Below, piece by piece: positions 34,240-45,385 of a stretch of 64,000 nt of DNA. The first letter of the stretch is position 1. Every line of letters begins with the position of its first letter. Source of the stretch: Notamacropus eugenii. Its lineage: Eukaryota; Chordata; Mammalia; Diprotodontia; Macropodidae. Below the pieces are notes generated by a model. The model had not been told where the DNA came from. It made no database searches and saw only the letters and a list, made by a program, of their open reading frames with translations. The position numbers were made by a program, and so were the translations under genes. The stretch lies in the NCBI RefSeq assembly GCF_028372415.1, contig NC_092875.1, forward strand, positions 355,624,233-355,688,232. The letters run 5' to 3'.

Positions 34240-34385
34240 AAGGCCTGGAATAACACCCCTTTATAGAATGTAAGCTCTTTGAAGGAAGGAAAGAGGGAAG
34301 GGACTGTCTTCTTTGCTTATATTTATATTCCATAGCATTGTGTCTGGTACATAATAAATTCTTGGTAAATGTTCTCATTTATTTT
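34240..34385 (+). mobile_element. L2 LINE, 3' end
   Basis: 'atagaatgtaagctctttga', 'agggactgtcttctttgctt' and 'cataataaattcttggtaaa' are the L2 terminal blocks in sense. Confidence 0.8.
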
Positions 34386-34839
34386 TTCTCTCTCTCATCT
34401 AGCTACTTACCTACATGTATATTCATATGTGTGTGTATACACATATACATGAAAAGCATCTTCTTATCACTTGGGGTGAGGAGTCTGAAGTGATTAATTT
34501 TTCAAGGAATACTCTCTGTAAGTTGTAGAAAAATTACTGATCTGATTTGGTTGAGCCAGTTTTCTCATACCTTTCACTAATGAAACCATCAGTCCTTGTA
34601 GAGAGAAAAAAGTCAAATAACAAAAGCATGAAAATATATGAGGATAGGGCAGAAAGGAAGAAGACAACATTTCATAACCAGACCTAAAGTTACCTCCAGT
34701 TCACCTACCTCACAGAATTTTATAGTTGCCCTGCCACTATCACGATTATAGCTCAGTTGAAATAGCCTTTTAGAATTTATAAGTAACTAGATTCAATTAT
34801 CAATTTTTATCCTTTCAAAAAGATTGTAAGGTATAGGAC
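34386..34839. other. No gene recognised
   Basis: A short mixed TG/TA run near 34420-34450. Nothing else named. Confidence 0.4.
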
Positions 34840-35070
34840 AGATATCATTTTCCCCATTTTAAAGATGAGGAAATTGAAACTTAAGAATTATAGATTTATC
34901 TCTGGAAGATACGTTAAAAGACATTTAGCTTAATTTCTTCATTTTACAAATAAGGAAACTGAGGTCCAGAAAGATTAAATGGTTTGCCCAAAGTCACATA
35001 AATATAGCCATGAGAAGTCCTTTAACTCCAGAGTCAATGCTTTTTTTCATTCTGCCACTTTGACCCCTAG
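34840..35070 (-). repeat. Two MIR-family fragments, antisense, side by side
   Basis: 'cccattttaaagatgaggaa' at 34853 begins one copy. At 34885, 'agaattatagatttatctct' starts a second, which continues 'cattttacaaataaggaaac', 'ggtttgcccaaagtcacata' and 'cagagtcaatgc'. The second seems to have landed in the first. Confidence 0.65.
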
Positions 35071-35174
35071 GGAGTTCAAAGTCATTTAACCAGTAAGAAA
35101 AAGACTATATATTGTATCCACATTTTCTGATTCTACATCCAATGGTTTTGGGGTTTTTTTAGCTCTCCCATGCT

Positions 35175-36135
35175 ATCTATTTAACACTGACTGTGGGGTG
35201 TTGGGAAGTCAGTCATGGCAGCACCCCTGAGGACTGCGGCTGTGAATGATTTCCAAGGTATAATCACGTAGTGGAATGAACTCTATTTATTCAGCAACAA
35301 ACTAATCATTGTTCAGTAAAGTAAAGGATAACATTCATAGCAACATCCTGAAGGAAATATCGTTTTATATATATATATATATATATATATCACATAACAA
35401 TAGCAGCATCTTTAATCAATTTCAAGTATCGAACTCCTTGTTCAAAATACATCTTCCACCCCTAGGTCATAGTAATAACAATAATAACAATAACAATAAC
35501 GGTGTCCAAGTAAAGTCCTCTCTCATCTTGACTCCAGGCTGACTTCCACACCCTGCAGTTCCTCCTCTGGGGGCCAACCACTCCCAGCTTTTGCCTGGCT
35601 CCACAGGCAGACAGTCTCTGCTCCTGGGACCTGTTCTACTCTACACTCTTCCTTCTTTTACCTGACAGCAAGCTCCAGGGGCTCCTGTCCACAGCTTCTG
35701 TTTCTAGAAAAATAAGGCCTAACAGGCTTATAGCAATATTTATACACATTACCAGCACCTTCATCTCAATTCACTCATAAAGACCAATAGACAGGGCTGA
35801 AAAATCGACACAGATCGAGACAGGACTTTGACATCAGAAACATTCTTTCTATTAGGCCTCCCCACAGGCAAGTTCCCCTAGCCTGCTCACAGTTGCTTCT
35901 CTCTGAGCTCTGCTTCTGATTGCTCTCTCTCTCCAATTATATATATATGTATATAGATATATATGCACTGTTTCTAATCAAAAATTCTTGATTGATTGGC
36001 TAAAACTCAAACAACAAAAACTCCTACTTGCTTGACATTATGGGTGTAAATAATCTCTTACCCTCGATGGATCTCCCCCAAAGGTGTCAGTTCACATTAA
36101 TTCAAGTCTATCAAGTTAAATTTAATGTCAGGAGT
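35175..36135 (-). mobile_element. Possible LTR-type retroelement fossil
   Basis: About 960 bp with a composition shift (GC-rich centre, AT-rich right side) and no coding frame. Read on the minus strand it starts near 'tgacattaaatttaacttga', has TATA-like runs in the middle, and then a 'gagagagagagc...agctcagagagaagc' purine-rich stretch. This resembles an LTR promoter and leader region. No flanking duplication or primer-binding site could be recognised, and no internal genes are present. It is broken and old. Family unknown. A TA array (35370-35392) and an 'aataac' run (35472-35502) lie inside. Confidence 0.3.
35370..35392 (+). repeat. (TA)n microsatellite
   Basis: About eleven uninterrupted TA units. 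Confidence 0.9.
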
Positions 36136-36169
36136 CAGTGCTAGATGAAGTTCACACTGTTCCCTTATC

Positions 36170-36310
36170 TTAAATTCCATCCACCCTTCTCCATGCCTTT
36201 GCACAGACTGTTCTCTGTCACAACTTACCCTTCACATTCCTGGATCATTCACTTTCCTCATCTCTGTCTCTTATAACTTTAACTCCTTTCAATGCTCAAA
36301 TTATCTTCCA
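36170..36310 (+). mobile_element. L2 LINE fragment interrupted by a SINE
   Basis: 'catgcctttgcacagactgt', 'tcactttcctcatctctgtc' and 'ttcaatgctcaaattatctt' match the L2 3' coding end and early 3' UTR in sense. A SINE follows immediately. Confidence 0.65.
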
Positions 36311-36311
36311 A

Positions 36312-36595
36312 TAAGTGCAATGGATGGTGCGATGAATAGAGTACCTGGCATGGAGTCAGCGGGGTGTGAGTTTAAATCTGGCCTCAGGCACTTCTGAGCT
36401 CTGTGACTTTGGGTAGGTCACTTAACCTCTGTCTGCCTCAGTTTCCTAACTGTAAAATGGGTATAACATTAACTACCTACCCCCACTCCCAGGATTGTTA
36501 TGAGGATCAAATGAGATACAGCTCAAATGAAATAAAGCACTTAGCACACTTCCTGGCACCTGATAGATGCTACGTAAATGCTTGTTTCTTGACTT
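36312..36595 (+). repeat. MIR/THER-type SINE, full length
   Basis: The order is 'gcaatggatggtgcgatgaa', 'tagagtacctggcatggagt', 'gagtttaaatctggcctcag', 'gcctcagtttcctaactgta', 'attgttatgaggatcaaatg', 'cacttcctggcacctgatag' and 'atgctacgtaaatgc'. Confidence 0.9.
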
Positions 36596-36774
36596 CCAAA
36601 TGTTACAAAACACATTTCTCCAGAGATTACTGCTAACTTAAATATGTATATGTGTGTATGTGTATTTGTACAATATGTTTCCCATCTCTCAATAAACTTT
36701 CAGTTATTTCACATCATGGCTTATTTCTTTTTCAGTATTTACAAGCCTATATCTAGCCCATAGTCAGGTCCATG

Positions 36775-36778
<4 letters not shown>

Positions 36779-36859
<81 letters not shown>
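36779..36859 (+). repeat. (TC)n microsatellite, about 40 perfect units
   Basis: Eighty-one bases of uninterrupted TC, then 'tgtctcctttctcttttctg'. The purity suggests recent expansion. Confidence 0.97.
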
Positions 36860-36864
<5 letters not shown>

Positions 36865-37305
36865 CTTTCTCTTTTCTGTTTGTTTTCTTGTTGTTATTCA
36901 CTTATTTATGTATTCATTCATTCTTTTTCTTAATTTGCTTATCAACTTTTTTTAACCACATCTATGATTTCATGAATATAGAGAATTCCCATTCAGGAAA
37001 ACCTAAAACCTAACAATGCAGATCAGGACCTATTCTGCAACTTACAGTTTTAGACAGTACCACAGGACATATACTGGTTAAGCAATGCCAAAGAACTTCT
37101 CTCCAGAGACATCTCAGTCTTACTAAACATTCATTGAGTGGAACTGAACTGGAATGAACTGGGGTGTTAGAGTTAGGCTTGCCAAGAATACGACTCCCAG
37201 CCATGCTTGGGCAAACAAGATTGCTCTGCACCTTAGCTTTTCATGACTTTCCATCTGACTCTCTTGGAACTTCTGGACTTCTTTTACTCCAGTCCCATGA
37301 ATTTG
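36860..37305. other. No gene recognised
   Basis: The 73-codon minus-strand frame (37231-37010) has no recognised motif. Confidence 0.4.
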
Positions 37306-37309
37306 TTAA

Positions 37310-37395
37310 TGGTAGTGACCTGTTCCTCTGAGCGTGTCATGCCTTCTGAGCACAATGCCCAGCATATATCAGGCACTTAATAATCTTTTCCTTAG
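37310..37395 (+). mobile_element. L2 LINE, terminal scrap
   Basis: 'agcacaatgcccagcatata' and 'tcaggcacttaataatcttt' are the sense L2 3' end. Confidence 0.55.
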
Positions 37396-38489
37396 TTCAA
37401 CTAAATTTCTACAACTAAAAATTGGGGGGGGGGGAGGTTGTTTTGTTTTGTTTTTAAGAGCAAAGGACCTTTAGCTTGTACTTGAGAGTACTTGATCTTT
37501 CTCCATCCTCCATTCCTCTCCCTCACATATCGTGCCTTCATTGCCCTGGTGAGACAATTTCCTGATCACACCAGGAACCCCATTCTTTCCACCATCCACA
37601 GCAGCAGCAAGCTCATGCACTAAAGATCTGACCAGAATATTGTAACTAAAAAATTAAAAGGAACAAAACACAGCAACAAATATGGTGGGCAGTAGAAGGG
37701 TGAGCTATGTGAAAAACTCTACAAATGAAATTAAAAACTAAATATATCTTTTCTTAGTATAGGTTACTTCTGAAGGGAAATGCTTTTGGGTTACTTACTG
37801 CTTATTGGAATAGTAGATTGTCTGCTCCATCCCCAAATCTATTTCCAAGTCTTAGTTTCTATTTTGGATCCTATAGTTCAGAGGCTCTTAACTTAGAATC
37901 TAGAAGCTTTCTTTTCCATTATATTTTAATTTGGTTTCCTTTATAATCCTACATATTTTATGCATTTAAAAACAAAAACCTGAGAAGAAATCCATAAATT
38001 TTACCAGATTACTACAGAGGCCCACAACTCAGAGAAAGCTGAGAACCCCTTTGTGTTCAGGTTAAGCTAAAGCTGCTACTGGTAATGTGAGACCTGTCCT
38101 GATCCCAGGAATCCAAGACAAAGAAGGCACTTTCCTATCTGATCATTAACTACTGCTTCCCCAAGTTACAAGGCATTCAGCAGTGGCTTTCTAATCACTT
38201 CCTTATAGTTCCCTGGGAAGTCTATTTCTTTCCCTCCATATGCTGCTACTTAACCTATTTCTCTTGGTTTTATTCGATTTCTCTGGGTCATGTTCACTAA
38301 CCCGCTATTAAGAATCATTCTACCCCTTGGTTAAACCATTGCTCCAAATTAACATTTTGGCTTTGGCTCCTGAGTAGCTAAGTGGCCTAGAGAGAAGGAC
38401 CCTTGGAGCAGCAGGCCTGATTTATGCTAGTGACCTATCTAAGACAAAAGCAGACTTCCTGTCTCTTTCTATTTCAAAGCCTGTGCTAG
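37396..38489. other. No gene recognised
   Basis: No supported feature. Confidence 0.4.
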
Positions 38490-38605
38490 TTACATATGTT
38501 GCCTTCCTCTCCTTGAGGGCAAAGAATATTTTACTTTTTTATCTTTTTATCAACATTGTTTAATATATTCTTATGGACTAATAAAATGCTCTCCACTTTA
38601 ATTAA
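38490..38605 (+). mobile_element. L2 LINE, terminal fragment
   Basis: 'cctctccttgagggcaaaga' and the following T-rich 'tttatcaacattgtttaata' fit the decayed L2 3' UTR. Confidence 0.45.
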
Positions 38606-38744
38606 CACTGCATATTCAGATACATAGTCATTCTAACCTCCATATTCCTTGGTGATTTAGAGCATTCTGATCAGATATGTTTGTATGATATTTACAGGTT
38701 TAATTCAGAATATAAATCTCTTACATTGATAAGGAAGGAAATTG

Positions 38745-38905
38745 GCATCAAACTAGGGCTTATTATGTGCCAGAGCTTTTACTAAGCATTGGGGATATAA
38801 AAACAATAAAATAAACAAACAAAAAGAGACCTGCCCACAAAGAGCTTACTTCAGAAAGGAGAAAGGCAACATCCGAGAGACAGCTGATGGGAGGGAGGGG
38901 AAGCA
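38745..38905 (+). repeat. RTE/MAR4-like or L2-like repeat
   Basis: 'agggcttattatgtgccaga', 'actaagcattggggatataa' and 'gcccacaaagagcttacttc' follow the recurring block order. Confidence 0.55.
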
Positions 38906-38940
38906 GCACAGAATGGGCTTTTGAAATCTATTAACCTAAG

Positions 38941-39198
38941 AGGGCAGCTAGCTGGTGCAGTAGATAGAGTGCCAGACCTGATGCCAAGAAGATTCATCTT
39001 TGTGAGTTAAAGTTGGGGCCTCAGATACTTACTAGTTGTATGATCCTGCACAAGTCATTTGATCCTGTTTACCTGGATTTCCTTACCTATAAAATGAACC
39101 GGAGAAGGAAATAGTAAATGACTCTAGTGTCTTTGCCAAGAAAATCCCAAATGGGATCATAAAGAATCAGACATGACTAAAGTGACTGAACTCCAGCA
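38941..39198 (+). repeat. tRNA-derived marsupial SINE, full length
   Basis: The order is 'agagggcagctagctggtgc', 'agtagatagagtgccagacc', 'gatgccaagaagattcatct', 'gatttccttacctataaaat', 'gaaccggagaaggaaatagt', 'gtctttgccaagaaaatccc' and 'aatcagacatgactaaagtg'. It is the best-preserved member of its class in the window. Confidence 0.93.
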
Positions 39199-39779
39199 AC
39201 TGACAAAATCAAGAGAGGAGAAGGGAATTGAAATCTGCCCAACTGAGCCACTCTGCAAAATGGAGGTCATAGATGGAACTCACTAATGGGAGAAGGGGGC
39301 TAGTGTTATGAAGCGATATTTCAGGTAAGAAGGGAACAGCTCAAGCAAGTGCTAGACACAAAGAAAATTCAATGCGATTGCAGATAAGGAATGATTTTGT
39401 CTGTAAAGTCAGGAGCAAAACAGGGAGGGTAATGAAGAGAAATCATATTAGAAAAATCACTTGGGGCACCAAGAGCATTATTGCAGCTGCAATTACGATT
39501 AACTCATAGCATTTCTAGGTCATAGTGTCTCATATGACAGGAAGGTCTTTCCTTCACAAGTACACATTATGCCAATACTAACTACACTGTAACTATGCTT
39601 TTAAAGCCAGAACTTTGCAATTTGGATTGGAAAAGACAATGGAAAGGATAAATTAGGGACAATTTGTACCCCTTTGCAATCAATCCATCAATTATTCAAT
39701 ATTTTAAAAATATCTTCTGTGGAATAAGCATAGTGCTACTTGCTAGAGGTACCAATATAAAAGTTATTGCCTTTAGGAA
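39199..39779. other. No gene recognised
   Basis: Short scraps such as 'gaagcgatatttcaggtaag' may belong to an old repeat, but I cannot name it. Confidence 0.4.
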
Positions 39780-40310
39780 ATGTGTCAATTAATTAGTCAG
39801 CCAATTAATAAGCATTTCTTAGATGTGATACTAAGTACTGTTTATGATGCTAGGAGATGGGGACACAAAGATAGAAAGTGAGAATAGTCTCTGACCACAG
39901 GAATTGCCAGTCTAGCAATTTTATTAGGATACTTACAACATATAAGTAGTAAATACAGTCCTCCCTCACTCAAAACAAAGTCAAGTGCAAGTCATGTCAT
40001 CATTTCTCTGATGGCACAGTCTTCTTCGGCAATGAAGGACGAACACACACACAGTAAATATATGACATATAAAATAAATACACAGTGATTTGGGTGAGGG
40101 GACCCATTAACAACTGGAAGAGTTGACCTGGAAGCTCTGTGAAGTATGGCTTGGCAAGGACAGAAATCAGAGTAGGGGGACCAGTTAGAAGGCCATTTCA
40201 AAAGTCTAGGAAAAAAGAGGCATGAGGACCTACTCTAGAGTAGTGATAGTATGAGTGGAGAAAGGACTGGTTGTGAGGCATAGGAAGCAGGACCAATTTT
40301 TAAAGTGGAA
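39780..40310 (+). repeat. RTE/MAR4-like repeat with a SINE tail inserted
   Basis: 'aattaataagcatttcttag', 'atgctaggagatggggacac' and 'gtctctgaccacaggaattg' form the left part. The SINE tail at 39958-40055 intervenes. 'cacagtgatttgggtgaggg', 'agtatggcttggcaaggaca' and 'tagtatgagtggagaaagga' form the right part. The same blocks recur at 57140-57440 without the insert. Confidence 0.55.
39958..40055 (+). repeat. Marsupial SINE tail ('gaaggacaaacacaac' class)
   Basis: 'gtcctccctcactcaaaaca', 'aagtgcaagtcatgtcatca', 'tttctctgatggcacagtct' and 'gcaatgaaggacgaacacac' match the tail at 14660-14775. Confidence 0.75.
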
Positions 40311-41126
40311 ACCAAAATTAAAGTCATCTAAAGCAGAATGAGATCTCTTCTTGCCAGAATTCCCCCTTTCAAAGTACTGATTACATTTTATTTTATTTGT
40401 TCAGATTTTTAAAGAAAGGAAGGTTTGGACACAAACATCCTCTTCCCCACTGCTTCATTTTAACTAAAAATGTGGACCATAGGATCCTATATATAAAGCT
40501 GGGAGATCAGAGACAGTCCATGCTTATTTCACTCCACAAACATTACCATAACTTCAAAAAGTGTATCCCTATTAAATGAAAATGGCAATCGCTTGTCTTT
40601 TTCTTTATTAATTTGTCAACATAAGAGAACATTGATTTCTGATTGTCCAGAACACAATGCACAGCAGAAACAGTAACCCTAAAACTTAAAAGCAAACAGT
40701 TGAGTTTGCAAGGCCTGACAATGATTCACTATATAATGACAGAAAATCCTCTAAGCACAGGGCAACGTCTGGATTTCAGGCTTTGGGCATGACCATGTCT
40801 GTGTGATGGGCTCCTCTGTAGCTTCTCCTCTTGCTCCATTCCAGTTGATTTTTTTTTTTGTAAATAACTTGATTTTAGCTTTGTACTTTTATTAAAAATA
40901 GAAATTGATTTGGAGCCAATTTCATAAAATGGTTGGGGTTTACTCAATACTTTTGCCCTACAGAATAACAAGTCCTGTTGACATCACAGGCAACTATCAT
41001 TGGATCTGCCCACAGGTCTCACACATTACCACATACAAATTCTCATTCACATATTTTCATACTCTCCAGCACATAGCCTCTCCATCTCTTTTCGTCTCAT
41101 GTTCTTTGCTCTCATTCTTATTTTGA
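40311..41126. other. No gene recognised
   Basis: Nothing I can name. The 80-codon minus-strand frame at 40971-40729 lacks motifs. Confidence 0.4.
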
Positions 41127-41372
41127 ACAACTGGGCAATGTAGTGGGTAGAGGTCTGAATTTGGAGTCAGCAAGATCTGACTTCAAGTCCTATCTCAGAT
41201 ACCTCCTAGTTATCTGACTCTGGGTAAATTACTGTGTTGGTCTTAGTTCCCTTTTCTGTAAAATGAAGAAAATAGCACTGACCCCACAGGATTGGTGTGA
41301 TAATCAAAACATGTAAAGCACATCGTGAACCTTAAAGTATGATACAAACTGAATGCTACCATTATACCTGTA
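41127..41372 (+). repeat. tRNA-derived/MIR-type SINE
   Basis: The order is 'ctgggcaatgtagtgggtag', 'tggagtcagcaagatctgac', 'gtcctatctcagatacctcc', 'cttttctgtaaaatgaagaa', 'attggtgtgataatcaaaac' and 'gatacaaactgaatgctacc'. Confidence 0.88.
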
Positions 41373-42439
41373 CTCTGCCTCTCAAGGTACATGACCCTGA
41401 CCACGATTTCATTCTGTAAAGTCTGTGGATGGAGTTTGTCTATGTATGTGAAGGCTACATGAAACTACAAGTTCATACTCTTTTTGCCTTCCATTGATAT
41501 CCACTATATTTTATTCCCAGAATATAATGAAAAGAACTATGGAACAAAATATTACTTTTGGCTGATCTATGAGACCTTTCTAAGAAATAATATTGAGGGC
41601 AAAAATAGGAGAGAATTTTTTTTAAAGAGAATGTTACGATAATAGCATGCTGATTCAAGGACACAGTGTGACCTCCTACTTTAATCATTCTTGGGCATGG
41701 AGGTTGTAGGGGGCGTTTCTTCTTCCATTACTTGGAGTTTCATTCACTTCGGTGACTCAGAAATGTCAGTAGGAGGCAAGGTAAAAGTAATATCCTTCAT
41801 GCTCTTCCTTTGTGTCTTATTGCTTCTGCTTCTTTCTTCTCTGTTTTCTTACGTAGGAGCTAAGGTGTGCCAAGAGGTCAGGCTACAAACATAACGTTAA
41901 GTGTCACTATGATAATGTGGAACAATTGCAATATCAATGTTTTTATTTAGATTATTCAGATTTTTAATGTTATGGTTGTGATTTTATTTTTGTAATCATA
42001 AAATGCCAATGAGGCTTTATCTGTCCATTTGAATCTCAAGTTTTAACCAACGTAGTTAGTTTATGAATCATTTTTAAAGCAGAGCCAGGAAATAACCACA
42101 TTGGATTGGTAAGATCTTCTTTAGAACAAGACCCAGAATGACTTCAGGTTTAATTTTTTTTTTTTTTAATTTTCACGAACTAGGACTAAATGATCTCCTT
42201 AAGTTCCTTCTTAACTAGTGTTCTGCCCAATGCTTATTCATGGCCCCCATATAAAACCAAACACTCAAATGAAAAACGAAAAGCAAATGAAAATCCATAT
42301 TTTGGTCAATCTTATTTTTCATTTTTAAGTTGGATTTCACCTACTGAGGAAACTAACTTCTAGTTTTTCTATATGAATAACTTAATTTAAAAAATGGGTT
42401 TAAGATATTTTAAAGATAATTCCAGCTAAGAGACTTAAA
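41373..42439. other. No gene recognised
   Basis: No supported feature apart from a possible SINE scrap 'ctaaatgatctccttaagtt' at 42188. Confidence 0.4.
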
Positions 42440-42444
42440 TATTT

Positions 42445-42605
42445 AAACCTAGGTTCTTTTGGGAAACCCTCTCTATCCCTTTTCTTCTCTCTCCCAGAAA
42501 GCCATTCTATACAATATTTTTAAATGAGAAAAAAACAGCACATCTCATCAATATACAAAGGAAAAAATCCAAAAATGTATGCAATGTTCTACAACAGTTC
42601 TATAA
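42445..42605 (-). repeat. Unclassified marsupial repeat, second copy
   Basis: 'gggaaaccctctctatccct', 'tctctctcccagaaagccat', 'gcacatctcatcaatataca' and 'tgtatgcaatgttctacaac' resemble the antisense repeat at 31860. Confidence 0.35.
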
Positions 42606-42690
42606 CAGTGGTGTCAAATGGCTCTAGGAAATAATATATTGACTTAGAAAGTCATATATATATATATATTAAGAATCTGTTTTTTTCTTT
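42606..42690. mobile_element. hAT-like DNA transposon scrap
   Basis: 'cagtggtgtcaaatggctct' carries the same terminus type as 32511, then 'atattgacttagaaagtcat' and a short TA run. The remaining part is missing. Confidence 0.4.
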
Positions 42691-43235
42691 GAAAACAAAA
42701 TGTTAATACTATTAGATAATTTGATTTAAAAAGAGGAAAATCATGTTACTTGTATCAAAAAATGAAATTTCACAACTAATGGAGAACAAAAGGCTATTAC
42801 TACAAACTATTTTTTCCAATTATATACCAAAGAAATTCACCACTTATATTGCTTAAAAGAGTATATAAAAATATAGAATAACAAGATACAAAGAGTTTAG
42901 ACAACCAAGTCTCAAAGAAAGAAATTGAATAATATGAACTTCAAAAGAATAAAAGTAATAAATGAATTTCAAAAGAAAAATAAATCCAGAACCAAATAGA
43001 TTCACAAGTCAATTCTATCCAAGGGTAATTAATTCTGATTTTTCTTTAAATGCTTATAATAATAACAAATCAAACGATCCCATGAAAATCCTTCTATGAT
43101 ACAGATGTGGATTGGATACATGAATCAAGGAGAGTCAAATTAGAAAAAGAAAACTACAGATAATGTCCTGGATGAATATTGATGCCAAAAATGTTAAAGT
43201 ATTAGCAACAAAACTAAAGTAGCATATTATAAAAG

Positions 43236-43795
43236 CAAGCATCCCGACATACACTGGAGAGTGTGATATACAGGTTCTTAGACCTGTTTTTCTAAAAGAA
43301 AAGCAACTTTTGAGGGATCAACAATTACTTTAATCAAGCACATTTTAGTTTAGGGGAAAAATCAACATCCTGATCTTAAGAGAAAATATAGAGAAACACA
43401 GATCAACAGACAGGGCTCCCAACTGTCTGACCATAAGCAATACATGTGTCACAGATCAGCAGACAAATCCCACTGTCTGACCACACACATAAAGTTACCA
43501 GAGAGAGAATCACCAACTTCTGGGTTTTCAAAGGGGGCTCCTTAGCGGCTGCCCAGAGTCTTTTCTGGCCAGACAAACACTTCCAATGATTAAGCTCCAA
43601 AGTAAAACCCCTCTGAGAGTATTTATGCACTTTTCAGAGTCAGAGGGCTTCACAACCCTTGAGATTCAATGCCTCATTAGAAAATTAATAAAAGGTGTGG
43701 GACTCCCTTAATCAAACTTCCCTTAATGGGCAGGCTCAATAATGTATGGGAAAGATATTTGACTTTCATTAACATTATACATATTACAAATATTT
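43236..43795 (-). mobile_element. LTR-like interspersed repeat, copy A (about 560 bp, antisense)
   Basis: The reverse complement of this block aligns over its whole length with 57815-58385. Shared blocks include 'gcctgcccattaaggg', 'gtgcttgattaaa', 'ttgttgatc.ctcaaaagtt' and 'ctaagaacctgt'. It contains no coding frame and its size suits a solo LTR. It sits inside the L1 ORF2 remnant, so it is younger than that L1. I found no convincing flanking duplication. It is broken and family unknown. Confidence 0.5.
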
Positions 43796-44121
43796 GATGC
43801 TATGACTAAATTATATTTCTATGAGGAATACAGGATTGGTTTAATATTAGGAAATCTATAAACCTACTTAACCATATTAATAATGATTGACAAAAATCAT
43901 ATGATTATCCATAAATGCAATAAAAACTTTGAAAAAAATACAACACCCATTTATGTTAAAAAGGCTAGAAAACATAAGAATACATTGACCTTTCCTTAAA
44001 ATGATGAATGGATTGTAGCTAAAACCAAGAATTAGCATTATTTATATTTGAAATAATTCAGAATCCCTACCAAAAAAATGAGAGACAAATAAAGATGTCC
44101 ACTGGCACCACTTCTATTTGA

Positions 44122-44390
44122 CATAGTACTAGAAGTAGCTTGGTGGTACATTGGATACAATGTTGGGTCTAGAGTGAGGAAGACTTGACTTTCAATATGG
44201 CCTCAGATACTTACTATCTAACTGATGCTGGGGAAGTGACTTAACCAATGTCTCCATCAGTTTCCTCATCTATAAAATGGGCATCATAATAGCACCTACC
44301 TCATGTTGTTGTGAGAATCAAACGAGATAATAATTGCAAAGTGCTCAGTCACTATCATATAAATATTAACTCAGCTATTATTACTTGAAA
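44122..44390 (+). repeat. MIR/THER-type SINE inserted in L1 ORF2
   Basis: The order is 'agtagcttggtggtacattg', 'gtctagagtgaggaagactt', 'gcctcagatacttactatct', 'cagtttcctcatctataaaa', 'acctacctcatgttgttgtg' and 'agaatcaaacgagataataa'. It interrupts the L1 frame just after the LLFDIVLE motif. Confidence 0.9.
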
Positions 44391-45385
44391 TGTTGGCAAA
44401 AGAAATAAGATGAGAAAAGCACCTTAGAGAATAAGGATAGGTAAAGAAGAAACACATTTTTCACTTTTGCAGATATCATGGGATAATTAAAGAACCCTAA
44501 AGATTTAACTAAAACAATAACTTCAGCAAATTTGTAGTATACATTGTAAATCTTCATAAATTAATAAGCATGTGTATATAATAGCAACTCCCCCAGTAAA
44601 ATGAAGAAATAAATTCCATTTAAAATACCTCCAGAATGTACAAAGTACTTTGAAGTTCACCAAACCAATACACAAATGCAATGTAAAAATGGCAACAATT
44701 ACAATCCAAAAATACAGACCTAAATAATTGGGAAAGCATTAATTGCTTATTGTACTGAAGAGTCAATCTAATAAATGACAAATCTACCTAAATTAATTTA
44801 CTTATATCATACCATATTTTATAAAAAAAAGAAAAAATAAAATAAAATTCATATAAAGGCAAAAATATCAAGAATCAAAATGAAAATAATGAAAATAAAA
44901 GAAGAAATGAAGGGGGTCTAGCAGGATCAGATCTCAAATTATGCCATAAAGCTGTAATTCTCAAAATAATCTGGCACTGGTTACCAAATACAGAGATTGA
45001 TTAGTGAAACAGAAGAGGATCACAATATACAGAAGGAAACAAATCTAGTAGCCTAATGGCCAATAAACCAAAATAGCTACTAGGAAAAAGACATTATTTT
45101 ACAAAAAAAAAAAAAAGTCACTTTGGAAATTAGACACCAGAAAGAAATTAAATTTAGACTAACACCACACACAAAATGCTAAGACCAATGCTGAATGGCT
45201 ACATGACAGATATATAATATATCAAATCACAAAGAAATTAGAGAAGGTTGGAAAAAAGTTATCTATCACATCTATGGATAAAAGAATCATTTGTGAAGAA
45301 ACAAGGAATGTAGAGGTTCACAGAACATAATATGCATTGTTTCAGTGACATAAAATCAAAAAGGTTTTGCATATAAAAATTCAAT

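Larger units (their letters stand above)
42691..45385 (+). mobile_element. L1 ORF2 remnant (reverse-transcriptase region), interrupted twice
   Basis: Broken frames give NFTTNGEQKAITTNYF and KEIHHLYCL (42750-42850), then DEYWCQ/WMNIDAKN (43170). After the interruption they give WFNIRKSINL-like text (43830-43870), NKNFEKN (43920) and LAPLLFDIVLE (44100-44125). After a SINE they give KEETHFSLLQ (44440), then PR-YI-like and KIKGFANK-like wording near 45350. These are the order and motifs of the L1 reverse transcriptase and thumb. There are very many stops and it is clearly ancient. Interruptions: LTR-like repeat at 43236-43795 and SINE at 44122-44390. Confidence 0.75.
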
